This document shows positions 35,339 to 46,858 of a stretch of 64,000 nt of DNA, one piece after another; position 1 is the stretch's first letter, and the number at the start of each line of letters is the position of its first letter. The DNA is from Erythrophleum ivorense. Lineage: Eukaryota > Streptophyta > Magnoliopsida > Fabales > Fabaceae. A program made the position numbers and the translations under genes. The notes beneath the pieces are model-generated. The model ran no database searches and was not told the DNA's origin. It saw only the letters and a program-made list of their open reading frames with translations. The stretch lies in assembly GCA_026724425.1 (NCBI GenBank), contig JAIUCV010000003.1, positions 48,734,477 through 48,798,476 of the forward strand, written 5' to 3'.

Positions 35339-38300
35339 TGTAATACCATGGGTAGATAGCACTTAATTTATATCACAAAGTGCCTATAGAATCCATTTTA
35401 ATAAATTCAAGACTTTTAATAGCGAAATTTATTGATGTTGAATGTCAAATTTTTTCAATTTTGATTAAATGGATCATATCAATTCTCCAAACTCATCTTC
35501 CACCCTTGTTACACTCACTCATATAGAAACATCACAAAATGAAGCATGGAATTCGGATTTGGAGTGTACAAACCAAGACTAGCTAATTTCGTAAGTTTTC
35601 ATGGCATTTCATATTCTATCACACATTTTAGAAATTCATAACATGATTTAGAAAATTACAAATCATGCAAACTAGAACTCTTTGGAAAGTTCCAGATATC
35701 ATTTAACTACTATAAAAAGTTCAAATCAAAATAATATCATTTGCCCCACTAAATCTTAATGGAATAGTAGCTGCTGGGATAGGATTTCAAACTGATACAA
35801 GACCTGAAATTTTAAAAATTCATATCTCACTCTACAAATCTCCAAATTAAGTGATCTTAGTGGCTATGGAAAGTTTATGATGCGAACTATATGTCTACAA
35901 AATTTCATAAGTATTGGAATTCATTTGGCTCTTCAAATAAACCAAAAACCAAACTAACCAAATGAATAGTGCACTGGCATTTTCTACAAATTTCATCCAA
36001 TTTTGAAAAATCATAATAAATTCTACAAAGCTCCAGAAATTGTGTTAAATTTTGTAAAAAGCTCTAAATGAGATCTAAATGTTTGTAAAATATCATCTCA
36101 AAATTTGTCCATTGATTTAGTTTTGGTTTAGGGAAAGAATATGGCTCATTATAGTATCATCATAGCTTCAAATAGTCCAAAATAGTACCTCCTTATGCAA
36201 CTGACCATTTGAGCACATCCAACACTCTAAATGTAGCATATAGAATCATCACAAGAGACCCAAATCATCATGGAACTCAAAACCACTTCCTTACATGATC
36301 AAATGCACATGCACCCATAGCATAAGTATGTCAAAAATTCAAATTATTATACAATTGGTCCCAACTATGGTTCATACAACATATTTATATGCTTTTACAT
36401 ATGATTGAGGGTTTTTATCTTATAAATAGCATATACATTCATACTTTGACATCAATTTACACAAAATCTTATTCTATTGTCAAAGTAACATGTCTCAAGC
36501 TTCTTGACTTCCATTCTTGGTTCCATGAGTATCACCTATACATGGTTAGATATAAAGTAGAGGAGAGTGAGATTCAAAGAATCCTAATAACTCATTCATC
36601 CTTTCAAGAATGCATATATGGCATGTTATTATATCAAAGAGAGAAAATATGCATTAAACACTTCCAAGAACCAAACATACACTTGGATGAAGAGCTACCT
36701 TGGGTCAAGAAGCATAACTTTTCTTTTGATTCCCTTTGCCTCTTGGTTCAGCCTTACACATACATTTGGAAAAGGCTTGGTTTGCTTGGTTTAGACATAT
36801 CAAATAAGACACAAACATCTTAATAGAACCATCTCTAGCCTTACATAAACTCTACATAAGCTACTGCTTACTTATGGCATGCATATCGTTCCATACAAGA
36901 GCATAATGAAGCAACTCATATAATTTATCATCTTGGCCTCAATTTCTCACTTAATCTAAGTTACATGGCTCCATTTAAACTTATTAGAGTCATCAAAAAC
37001 TCAATTTAAGGAGACAAATACCAAGTTACTTTTTTATGCCTATTGGAACCTAAAACTTTCAACTTTCAAACTATGGCTTCTAAATTCAAACTAATGGTTC
37101 CTTTAGTGTCTATAATTAATATTTAGATCATTTCTATCATTGAAATCAAATAAAACTCTCCTTAAGTGCAAGGAATGCTTTTTGGCCAACCCTATCTAAT
37201 GAAGTGCCTATGTGGTTTTATTCATTTTCTTAGGGAATTTACCACTTATGAAGATTCCTAGGTCTCTAATAAACTCAAACATACTCTTACCGAACCTAGA
37301 ATATCATTAGAATGCTTCAAATTTCCCTAGGTGCAATCAAAATCCTAATTGCCATAACTTGTTACTAAATGCTTCTTTTTGAATTCTAATTGTTCCATGT
37401 GATTCTCCATGCTTTAAATCCCCAATTCCTATCAAGTTTAGACTAAAATAAAACTCCCTATACATGACCATAGTTCTGGCCAAATTGATGGAGGGGGAAG
37501 ATAGCCAAGAAGAACAAGTTTAGCCATGGAGAAATTAGCTTGTTTCAAAGCTCACAAGATGCACTTTCTTAGGCTTCCAAGAATTTCCCCAATTCCTCTC
37601 TTCCCTCTACTAAACCAGCTACAAAACAATACCAATTAAGTCACCAAAACTATGAGAAGAAAAAGAAGAAATAGGGGAAGAAGTTTGGTGAAGGGAGAAT
37701 CATGGAAAAGTGATGATTTCTTACACTTTCAAGCCTTGGTTTCTTCCTCCTTTGGTATGCCACTTAGAGCTACCCTAAATTTTTTTTTGGACAAGAAGGA
37801 AGTCAGTTAAGAGGTATGGGAGACATCGGACATGATATATAAGAAAGGGAGGCTTCATTATGAAATTTGTTAAAATTCCAATTTAGCTCCTCATCTTGAT
37901 TTTCTCCATTTGAGCTCATTTCAACTCCTTTTTAATAACTGTGTTTTCCATCATAAAATTTAGTCCTCTAATTCATAAAATACCTTTGGTTTCATCTAAA
38001 TTGGATTTAGAATCTTATCGAATTGTTCAGTCAAATTTTTGATCAGCTGATGGCCAAAATCGCATAATGGAAGAGTTTTAACCATTCAAAGGGTTTCTAT
38101 AGTTTTTAGGGCCTCTAAAAACCCCAAGAAACTTAATTTTGCCACTTAAATCTCTTTCCTCTGAGTTTCCAAAAAGTTATCCAAAATTATAATTTTGCCA
38201 CTACATTTTTCAATTCCTCTATTTTACTATTTTGGTACCGATTTTGGGCTATTCTCAATTTCCTATTCACATATTTAGATGCTTTAATTAGCATCTTACC

Positions 38301-38389
38301 CTTAATTGGCCTTAATTCTCTTTGCTTTAGGGTCCTCTTATATCGCAATATCAATTTCAATTTAGTTTCCAAAAAAGTTAGATATTACA
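35339..38389 (-). mobile_element. Family C long LTR, complete (copy C3)
   Basis: A 3,051-base reverse-strand element. On the + strand it starts TGTAATACCATGGG and ends GATATTACA, with a perfect 5-bp duplication CAAAA (35334-35338 and 38390-38394). Its edges interrupt otherwise continuous D sequence. It contains reverse forms of LTR landmarks, including the degenerate palindrome near 36568. Open frames inside (for example 36389-36823, 144 codons) show no known domain and are treated as chance. Confidence 0.75.
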
Positions 38390-40204
38390 CAAAACCTCAA
38401 GAATATGATTTGAACCCTTTAAGGCCATAGTTGAATTAGAAATAAGTTAGGGATATCCTAAAGTCACCATTTTCCTTATTAAGCAAATAAAATCCCATGG
38501 CTAGATTAAAAGTGTGTGTGTCTCAACCAAGGGAGAATTGGAATGCCTAAGGAGTTGTTTATTTAATTCTAAGGTTTTAGATGGTCTAGGTATGAAATAT
38601 AAATACTAATAGAAGCATTGGAATAAATTTAGAAACTCTTTTTTTATAATTGAAAAGTTAGGGTTCAAGAATGCCTAAAGGGACCATATGACTCTAGGCA
38701 TACTTAAATATGATTTTGATGGCCTTAATGAGATCTATTGGAATCATAAAGATCATATATGGTAAGATTTTGAGGCTTAGAAGTTGAATTTTAAGAGTTA
38801 TCCCTTAAGGCACTTAAAGTAACCCAAGTTATGCTTTAAGTTTTAATAGGTATTTGTAGTGATGGAATGAGATAGAATAAGTTCTAATTTGTTGCTTTGT
38901 ATCCCAAATTATGTGTTTAAACTTAGATAGAGTGACCTCACCCTTGTGTGTGTGCTAAGTAGAGGAAACAAGACGAAAGGAAGAAAGCAAGTGAGTTAGT
39001 ATGGGGCCAAGGTTCCTAGGTTAAACAGGTAGCTTACTCTTCCCTCCTTGCATGCATTTGAGTTTATATGCATTGTGTGTATTAGTTCTTTTATGATTGC
39101 TTGAGTTATGTTTGAAGTGGCCTTTTAGCATGAGTTTTATGTATACATGAGTTATGCTTTGGCTCTTAGCAAGTGTAATGAGGAACTTAATGCAGTAGCT
39201 TTTTCCTAGTCTAGAATGAGTCTAACAAGTATGTTTTCATACCATGACTAGATGAGAATAAAAGTTGTGTCAATTCCATGCTTAAGTTGTTTTGTGTGCA
39301 TATAACATTACATGCTTACATTTTATGCTTGAATTATCTATTGTGTGCATTGGATTGGATTGAGTATTGCTACTGAGATTCTCCCACAAATCTTACTCTT
39401 TATCTCCCACTAACCATGTCAGGTAAAGTTATCAAGGAAAAAAGAAAAGAAAAAGAGGCTATGGCTTGAAGCAAGTAGTGGTTAGGATTTTTACATTATG
39501 CATGTATGACATATATATATATATATATATATTGATATGTATTATGATAAAGGGTAATAGAAACTCATGCAAAAGCATTATACTTAAAATGTAAGACTAT
39601 TTAATGCATATATAAGTAATTAGAACATATTTTGATATGGAATGATCTATATTGATATGTATTATCAATGGAATGATCTAATTTTCATATGTTGAATCAT
39701 ATGTAGATGATGTATTTGTAGATTGAAAGTTGTCCAAGGTAAGGGATTGCATATTAGAGCCTAATTAGGCCAGTTTAAAACTAAAAGTTGGTCTAAATGA
39801 GCCCTAAAATGCATCCTTACCATTGATAGCCAAAATTACTAAATTTAGGGCTAAAATTTGGTTAGTAATTAGAGAACATTTGGAGTCTTTTATAAAACCA
39901 AAGTTTGTATTTTTTAGAGCTCTACAAAATATTTGTCAAATTTTTAAAATTAGCCTCAAAAAGTTGTCATGCACTGTTACTGTTTTGTCTAGTAGAACTT
40001 TGATTTTCATGGTTTTTGAAAAAGTAAATGGATTCATTTCAATTTGAAATTTTTATAGTAGAAAGTTCATATCATAAGTCATAGACACCTAATTTGTATT
40101 AATCAAAATGGTGTAGCCTAAGTTATAAATTTTTTAGATTTAGGTTGCAATATGTGGTTATATGACAAATGGTCAAATTAGTTTCTTTATACATATGGTG
40201 TAAA

Positions 40205-40247
40205 GTCCCACATCAGATAGGAGGATCCTAGACTAAGGCCTTATAAG
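40205..40247 (+). promoter_or_regulatory. snRNA-type promoter in TRIM1 first LTR (USE + TATA)
   Basis: GTCCCACATCA (40205-40215) matches the plant snRNA upstream sequence element (USE, RTCCCACATCG) with one change. TATAAG follows at 40242 after exactly 26 bases. This spacing resembles RNA polymerase III U6/U3 promoters rather than the longer polymerase II snRNA spacing. Function is inferred. Confidence 0.6.
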
Positions 40248-40437
40248 TGGGAGTGCAACTCTCCCCACCAGCAGCACACTTTTAGGACAAAACCCCACCA
40301 CGTGGGAAATGAGAGTACCACAGGCTGCCGTAATGGGGACAATACCGTTGGAGGCTCTGTGTGGAATTGGTAGCAGAGCCAGCCTAGCCACATGTGCAAC
40401 CCGAGGATTGGTTGGCTACAAGGGGGTGGAATATAAA

Positions 40438-40480
40438 GTCCCACATCGAATAGGAGGATCCTGGGCTAAGGCATTATAAG
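40438..40480 (+). promoter_or_regulatory. snRNA-type promoter in TRIM1 second LTR
   Basis: A perfect USE core GTCCCACATCG (40438-40448), 26 bases, then TATAAG (40475-40480). Confidence 0.65.
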
Positions 40481-40576
40481 TGGGAGTGTATCTCTCCCCA
40501 CCAGTGGTGCTTTTGGGACAAAACCCCACCACATGGGAAATGAGGTACGCCGTTGGTAGGGAGAGCTTCGCTCCAA

Positions 40577-40619
40577 CTTATAAGGCCTTAGCCCAAGATC
40601 CTTCTATCTAATGTGGGGC
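40577..40619 (-). promoter_or_regulatory. snRNA-type promoter remnant in TRIM1 inverted LTR tail
   Basis: CTTATA (40577-40582), 26 bases, then TAATGTGGGGC, a USE inverse with three changes. The spacing is kept although the USE has decayed. Confidence 0.5.
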
Positions 40620-41598
40620 TTTACATATAGCATTTTCACACATGATCCAATGGGTGAAACCAGATATGCGTATGTGAGTTATGAACTTAAATAGACAAGA
40701 ATACTATTTTTTAGTATTGGAAGTCCATTTAGGATATATAGTAGCCAAATTTTCATTGCTAAAAGTTTTGTAATGAATGATATCTAAATGGACATCCCAT
40801 TGTACCCAGTGATTAATATATAGTAGGTTTAACCTTAATGTTCTAATTTTATGGTAAATATGGCTAACTATAAGAAAAATGTGCACAAATAAGATATATA
40901 GCTCCATACATAAGCTTTTATGTTATACGTGACATATTATGTCTTAATTATGGTCAAATTGCAAATTACTTATACTTGACTCCTTTTATGGGGTGTAAAT
41001 GTAGCACCATATATTTCTAGCTCATTTCATACTATATCTATGCCTCACATCAAGTAATTCATACAAGAGGCAAGAAAATGGTATTGTTTTAATGCATTTC
41101 TTAACGTTACGTCACATATGAAAATTTCATTTAGTGTCACGTGGACCATATGATCTCAAACATCACATCCCCATATTTAATTACATGAATACAACCTATT
41201 TGCATCAGTAAAAGTGGCCTACACCTCAAGAATCACAAAGGGAAGCATGAAATATTCATATCCATTTTCGGCCAGATTTGGCTCTTTTCTGACCAAATTT
41301 TGGAAAATCATAATTAATTCTGAAAAAATATAAATCATGCATTCTTAGTCATTATAGAAAGATATGTATGTCTACTTCACACTAAAAATATGTCCAGACC
41401 ATAACATCCATCACAGAGAACGTTTGATATCCGAAAACGTTCAGAGGTCAACTGCTCACTAGTGCTATCACAATTTTTTTGTAGAAAACTTCAAAAATAT
41501 CCAATTAATTATAAAAAACTCTAATCCATGCAAATGATACCAATCTAGAAATATATGGATGTTAGCTAGAGGGAAAAAATATTTCCAGACTAGCTCAG

Positions 41599-44501
41599 TG
41601 TAACACCTTACTTTCTAACTCATACCCATCATGCCCAACATACTCATGTGCATATGGGAAGCATAAAAGGGAGATCATTGCTCTTGGTTCATGTTCTTTC
41701 TCTATGGCATTATACATGGGTAGATATCCACTTTAATGTCACATGGGCCGGGTAAGCTCTTTCTACACATCCTCATGCTTAGTTGAACTACTAAGACTTA
41801 TTTCAATCCCAAAAATATGCTTTAAACTCATGGAAAGCAAAAAGGGACATGAGACATGCAAATTCGTATTTGGCAGATTTGGCTTCATTTCTGGGCTGAT
41901 TTTGAAAATTCATAACTAAATACAGAAAAATCTAAAGCTCATGATCTCAGTCATTCTAGAAATCTTAAGACATCTACTTCATGTAAAAATATGTAGAAGT
42001 CTCAATATCTCACATATCATGCGTTTGACATCCGAAATCGTCCACTGGTCAGAGGAGGTTCTGTTACTGTCACAGTTTATTGATATGGACTTTGAAAATG
42101 TCCAACTAATTCCACAAAAATCCACTGCATGTAAATGATATCTCTATGGAAATATGTGGATGTTAAATAGAGAGAAAAAATGTTTCCAGATTAATTCATC
42201 GAACCAAACTCCCGGAAACCGATGAAACAGTACCTCGGGTCTGGTAGGATGACTGATTCTGGGCTGGAACTTCGAAATTGCATATCTTCCTCTCTAGACC
42301 TCTAAATGAGGTGATTCCAGTTTCTACAAGTCACTGTGACTATCTAGTTTCTGTGTATAAAATTTCGTAGCCATTGGACTACGTTTGCCCCTTGGATGAC
42401 CCGATTCTCAAACTGACCAAATGAACAGTGTTTTCTGAAATCTGAATTTCTGATGTCAACTTTGAAAAATTATAGAAAATTCTATAGACCTCCAAATAAC
42501 TTGATCTTTAGCTTCCCAAAAAGTTCTAAACAAGATCTAGTCACATGTCAAGTTTCAAAGCAAGAAGAGGTCATTTGGTTAACTCTTGACATCAATTGCA
42601 AAAAGGCCTTTTCTTGGCCAAAAGTGGGGCTCATGGGGTCCAATCTTGGTTCTTCTACCTCTATGACTCCTTGAGCACATGAGAAAGCATCTATAAGGGT
42701 CATCAATCATGGCTCATGTGTCTAACAACCCAGATTGGAGAGACTCACTACCCCACGCCCACTTATGCACTCATGTGGCCTATGCTAGCATGGAGCTTTT
42801 CACATTCAAGACTTACTTCTTCATTCAAAATGGGTCCCATTCTCATATATACATCATCATACATACATTGTCTTACAAATTCTCTTAGGGACTACATCAT
42901 ATACATTATCAATTTACATTTCATATCTCATACACAACATAGTAACCAAAAATGCTCTTTTACAAGTCTTTATTACTTTCCCTAACTTCAAGTTTGGTGG
43001 CTCCCATCTCTAGCTTCACTTGGTCCACCTAGCATGTTTGGATGGTGGAGAAGGAGGGTGAGATTCAAAGAATCTCAGTAGCTTAACTCTCATTCAATCA
43101 TACATATATCGCATGCAAACAAGTGTCATGGTGCATGTATGGCATGTTAGCATATAAAATCATACTAAAAGCATTTGAAACATGTGAATTGGCCATGCAT
43201 AAAAGAAAGACATTCTCAACAGGTGAGTAGGCCATACATAACATTTAAAAGCTTGCCAAGTACATGGATTAGCCTCACCCACTCACTTGTGGCTTTTGGA
43301 CTTGCCTCACCCATACTTAAGAGGTTCTTAGACTCAACCCTCACTCTTTGGGAGTCAACCTCACTTTTGGGAGACTCTTTACTTGTCTCGACCAACTTAA
43401 GGGTTTGGCTCATCCTCACCATGGCTAAAGGGTTATTGGCCTTTCCATTCCTCAAGCAAACCAAAACAACCACATAAATCATCATTTCAATTCATAATGT
43501 ATCATCATGCTAACACACTTCTCATAGCTCATATCATACATACATACAAGTAAGACAATGTAAACACACAATTATACATGAAGGAAGGTGGAGAGAGCTA
43601 CCTTATTAGCTATTGACAGCTTCCTCTTTCACTTGTTTCCTCCCTTGTGGATTTCACTACCACTTCTAGATGGGGGAACTTCTCTTAAGCCTAACCACAC
43701 AAGAAGCATGGAATTAATTCCTTAACACTTGATTCTTAAGCTAGGGATCTCTTTCTAATCAACCCTACTGAGCTTCTTAAACTAGGTTTCTTTCTCTCTC
43801 TAGAATCCATTAACTATCCTCTCTCTTTTCTCAAACTCTCAAGCTCCTAAGAAGGGAAAGTAAGAAAGAGAAGACTACATAACTTCTAACCTCTCTCAAG
43901 AGTGGTTTCCCACTCTCTCTCTTCTGAACCAAGCCCAGAACCTAACTATCTTTGCTATCAAAACCGTAGAAAGAGAGGGGAAGGGGAGAAGGGTAACATG
44001 TGAAGAGAAAAGCCATGAGAATCCTTACCTTTCTTGTCCTTTCTTCTTCTCCTAAGCTTCTCTCTCTCTCCTCTGCCCTTTTCTCTCTCTTAAAGTGAGC
44101 CTGAGTCGGTTAGAAGAAGAAAGAGGGGATTTGGAAGCTTTTAAAAAGTCAAATTCTCTTTTTCTTGCTTTTCCGAACTACACTCGCTATAGCGAGACAT
44201 TGCCCTCGCTACGGCGAGCTCGTGTCTGGTCCAGACCTCTGCCTTCGCTATGGCGTCGCTACGACGAGCAACTCCCTAGTTTTTGTATGGAATACTCGCA
44301 CTCGCTATAGCTAGGAGCATTTTCGCTATTGCGAGAAGGCATTCTCGCTATAGCTAAGCCATTTCTTGCTACGGCGAGAAGCTGAATTCGCTATAGCCGG
44401 GCTGTGGCGAGAAGACTTAGAATTTTCAGCCCCTTTGAAAATTTCAGCTTTCTCTTTTCTCCTTCCTTTTCTTTCCTCTTTTCTTTTTCTTGGCTGTTAC
44501 A
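41599..44501 (-). mobile_element. Family B long LTR, reverse (copy B2)
   Basis: A 2,903-base reverse copy of B1: it starts TGTAACACCTTAC and ends TTGGCTGTTACA. It carries the reverse forms of the B landmarks: palindrome 43059-43077, array 43265-43450, exon-like block 43602-43690, TCGCTATAGCGA array 44183-44411, and a pyrimidine tract about 44430-44490 (purine on its own strand). The left flank CTCAG (41594-41598) is not repeated at its own right edge but 205 bases further on, after a TRIM LTR (44707-44711). No coding capacity. Confidence 0.8.
44183..44411. repeat. Array of TCGCTATAGCGA palindromes (B2)
   Basis: About nine exact or degenerate units in 230 bases (for example ACTCGCTATAGCGAGA at 44182), in the same relative place as in B1 and B3. 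Several units carry single changes to CTACGGCGAG or CTATAGCTA. Confidence 0.8.
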
Positions 44502-44706
44502 TTAGAGCAGGTCACACAGAGCTCCCAACGATATTGTCCTTGGTCCGGCCATGTCCGAAACTGGGTTCCGTAGCCAGGGTTTTGTTCCTCCTAGAAGATG
44601 GCTTCTCCCATTAGCTCCCAAGAAAAGGCCTCGTTGGAAGGGGAAGCTTTGCCCCCACTTATATGCACTAGCCCCAGGACCTTCCTAGCCGATGTGGGAC
44701 TTTACA
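44502..44706 (-). mobile_element. TRIM LTR fused to the edge of B2
   Basis: Reading the reverse strand from 44706, it starts TGTAAAGTCCCACATCGG, has TATAAG at the usual distance, and ends near GAGCTCTGTGTGACC, i.e. one TRIM LTR of about 205 bases. No primer site or second LTR follows; family B begins directly. CTCAG at 44707-44711 matches the flank left of B2, so B2 and this LTR together lie inside one 5-bp duplication. Confidence 0.65.
44658..44700 (-). promoter_or_regulatory. snRNA-type promoter in the B2-linked TRIM LTR
   Basis: CTTATA (44658-44663), 26 bases, then CGATGTGGGAC (44690-44700), the perfect inverse of the USE core. Confidence 0.65.
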
Positions 44707-45429
44707 CTCAGCACGTCCAGACCTTAAAATTTAATAGAACAATAACTAAGGTGGGGTGAAGCTCTTGATATTGGACAGAATCTTTAAAAATTTATATCTC
44801 CATCTCTAGACTATAAATGAGGTGCTTCTAGTTGTCACAAGCCACTATGAATGTCTAGTAACTATGTATAAATTTTCATGGAAATTGGACATTATTTGAG
44901 CCCTATGTGATAGATTTCATTTTTGGACCAAATGAATAGTGCAATAGACCAAAATCAAAAAATTTGCCAAACTTTGAAATTCATCAAATATTCTGTAGAC
45001 CTTCAAAAATTTTGTTCTTTAACTTCCCAAAAAGCTCTAATTGCATGCCAAATCTCAGATCAAGAAGAACTCATTTAGCCAAAAAGTGACATAGGATTCA
45101 ATTATGGTCAATTTTGGCTCCATATAAGGTACCAAAGTAACCAAATGGCTTTCCTTAAGGTTTGGCACCTTTTGGGTAAGTCTAAAAGCATGATTAAGAC
45201 TTGTGTAAACTGCCCAAATGGTTTCAAATTCCATGCATCTCATTTTGGCTATTTCATCCACACATGTACATGATTCTATCAAACCATTCATGGAGCTAAT
45301 TTGCTATCATATACTCAATTCACATTCTAGTGACTACATAACATATTTTCTCATTCATACATGGCGCAATACCATAATTACACATGTTTAAGAAGTCATA
45401 GATCATATATACCATGGGTTTTGTAATGT

Positions 45430-45472
45430 CCCACATCGGATAGAATGGTCTTAGGAGCGACTTATATAAGTG
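45430..45472 (+). promoter_or_regulatory. snRNA-type promoter in TRIM2 left LTR
   Basis: Perfect USE core GTCCCACATCG (45430-45440), 26 bases, then TATAAG (45467-45472), within TATATAAG. Confidence 0.65.
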
Positions 45473-45655
45473 GGAGCAAAGCTCTTCCCATCAGTGGCGC
45501 ACTCTTGGGTTGAAATAAGAGTAAGCCCAAGGGACAAAACCCCTCCCTTTCAAAGTGAAATGAGAGTAGCCTAATGGGGGGTGTAGGGGACAATATTACT
45601 GGAGGCTCTGTGTGGATATGCCCCCCATCAGGCTACTCTCATTTCCTTGCTCCCA

Positions 45656-45698
45656 CTTATATGGGCCATTCCCAGGACCATTCCATCCGATGTGGGAT
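45656..45698 (-). promoter_or_regulatory. snRNA-type promoter in TRIM2 middle LTR
   Basis: CTTATA (45656-45661), 26 bases, then CGATGTGGGAT, the inverse of a perfect RTCCCACATCG. Confidence 0.65.
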
Positions 45699-45917
45699 AT
45701 TACATTCCACCCCCCTTGGGGCCAACTCATCCTCAGGTTTCACATTTGAACGGCCGGCTTTGTTACCTACTCCACACAAAGCCTCCAGCAGTATTATCCC
45801 CTATGCCCCCCATCAGGCTACTCTCATTTCACCCAAAAAAGGGAGGGGTTTTATCCCTTAGGCTTACTCTCATTTTAGCCTAAGAGTGCACTGCTGATGG
45901 GGAGAGCTTCGCTCCTA

Positions 45918-45960
45918 CTTATATGGGCCGTTCCAAGGACTATTTCATTTGATGTGGGAC
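45918..45960 (-). promoter_or_regulatory. snRNA-type promoter in TRIM2 right LTR
   Basis: CTTATA (45918-45923), 26 bases, then TGATGTGGGAC, a USE inverse with one change. Confidence 0.6.
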
Positions 45961-46858
45961 ATTACAAGTTACATGCTTTGATACAAATATGGCCTTAAAG
46001 AACTAAAAACTATGCATTAGGTTATCAAGCTCTCTTCTTCAAGGTAGTTGGCTTCCATTACCTTGTCCACTTGATCCAACTAGCACATTAGATCATTGGA
46101 GAGGAGGGAATAAGATTCAAAGAATCCCACTAGCTCATCTCCTATTTAATCATACATAATGGATGCAAACAAGTCTCATAAATGCATGTATGGTCATGTT
46201 GACATGTGCAAACATTCAAAAAGCATTTTCATCATTTGAAAATGTCATACATAGCATACAAAAGCTTGCCAAGCAAGTGGATTGGCCTTACCTAATTTCT
46301 TATGGATATTGGACTTGTCTCACCCATTCTTTAATGCATTCTTAGGATCCCACTTTGCTTTTGGGAGACTCTTTGTTTTATCTCAACCAATCGTAAGGAT
46401 TCTTGGCTCATCTTCACTATGGCTAAGGGTTCTTAGCCTCACCACACTCAAGCAAATCCAAACACACATCAAAATATCATATGAAACATAATATGTCATC
46501 ATGAAATCATGACATATAAAATCATACTAGCATACTTTTCATGACTTGAAAACACAAATACACACATTTTAAGACAAGCTAAACACACATTCATGAATGA
46601 GAGAAGGTGGAGAGAGCTACCTTATACACAATCACACACTTTTTCAATTGAAATTCTCTCCCTTGCTTTGGCCACACACCCACAAATGTGTGGGGAAGAT
46701 TTCTCTTGGCCTAAACACAATTTGTAGAAGTCAATTAGGTTCATGAAACAATTTCAGAGGTCACACAACTTGCTTAGACACTAAGTTGTTCTACAAACCC
46801 TATTATGGTCCATAAATGCACCTAATGAAGCAACACCCCAAACAAAATCCTAGGCTCC

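Larger units (their letters stand above)
40199..40625 (+). mobile_element. TRIM retrotransposon, rearranged (TRIM1)
   Basis: A 427-base non-coding retrotransposon miniature. The first LTR is about 40199-40364, starting TGTAAAGTCCCACATC. A primer-binding site TGGTAGCAGAGCC (40368-40380) differs by one base from the tRNA-iMet complement common in plant TRIMs. A purine tract AAGGGGGTGGAA (40420-40431) directly precedes the second LTR at 40432. That LTR is cut near 40556 and joined to an inverted LTR start ending in GGGCTTTACA, giving inverted ends. Flanks TATGG and TATAG are a near-match duplication. It depends on other elements for mobility. Confidence 0.75.
33877..40999 (+). mobile_element. 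Probable family D LTR-like element, split by C3 and a TRIM
   Basis: A forward element that shares the later-part layout of families A and B, with a degenerate TGAGATTC palindrome near 39370 followed by pyrimidine-rich sequence. I placed the start at TGTAATATTCGG (33877). The right edge is where reverse A3 begins (41000), and the last bases, GGGGTGTAAA, do not form a clean terminus. No target duplication was found. After removing C3 and the TRIM about 3.6 kb remains, a length like A. An AT microsatellite lies at 39510-39532. No coding region. Confidence 0.45.
45424..45966 (-). mobile_element. TRIM retrotransposon, rearranged with inverted LTRs (TRIM2)
   Basis: A 543-base element. On the reverse strand from 45966 it has an LTR (TGTAATGTCCCACATC...), a decayed primer site (inverse of GGCTTTGTTACCTAC, 45756-45770), a purine tract (inverse of TTCCACCCCCTTGG, 45707-45720) and a second LTR starting at 45704. 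The second LTR is truncated near 45614 and joined to an oppositely oriented LTR (45424-45610), so both outer ends read TGTAATGTCC inward. The left flank is a T run; no target duplication is clear. Unlike TRIM1 it is G/C-richer with GGGGGG tracts. Confidence 0.7.

Noticed and set aside
36389..36823. 144-codon open frame on the + strand
   Set aside because: It lies inside the reverse LTR copy C3, has no domain, and runs across known LTR landmarks in other copies.
40199..40364. Cassandra-type TRIM with a 5S rRNA promoter
   Set aside because: The primer site type fits, but I see no 5S rRNA internal control region in the LTR; USE plus TATA is present instead.
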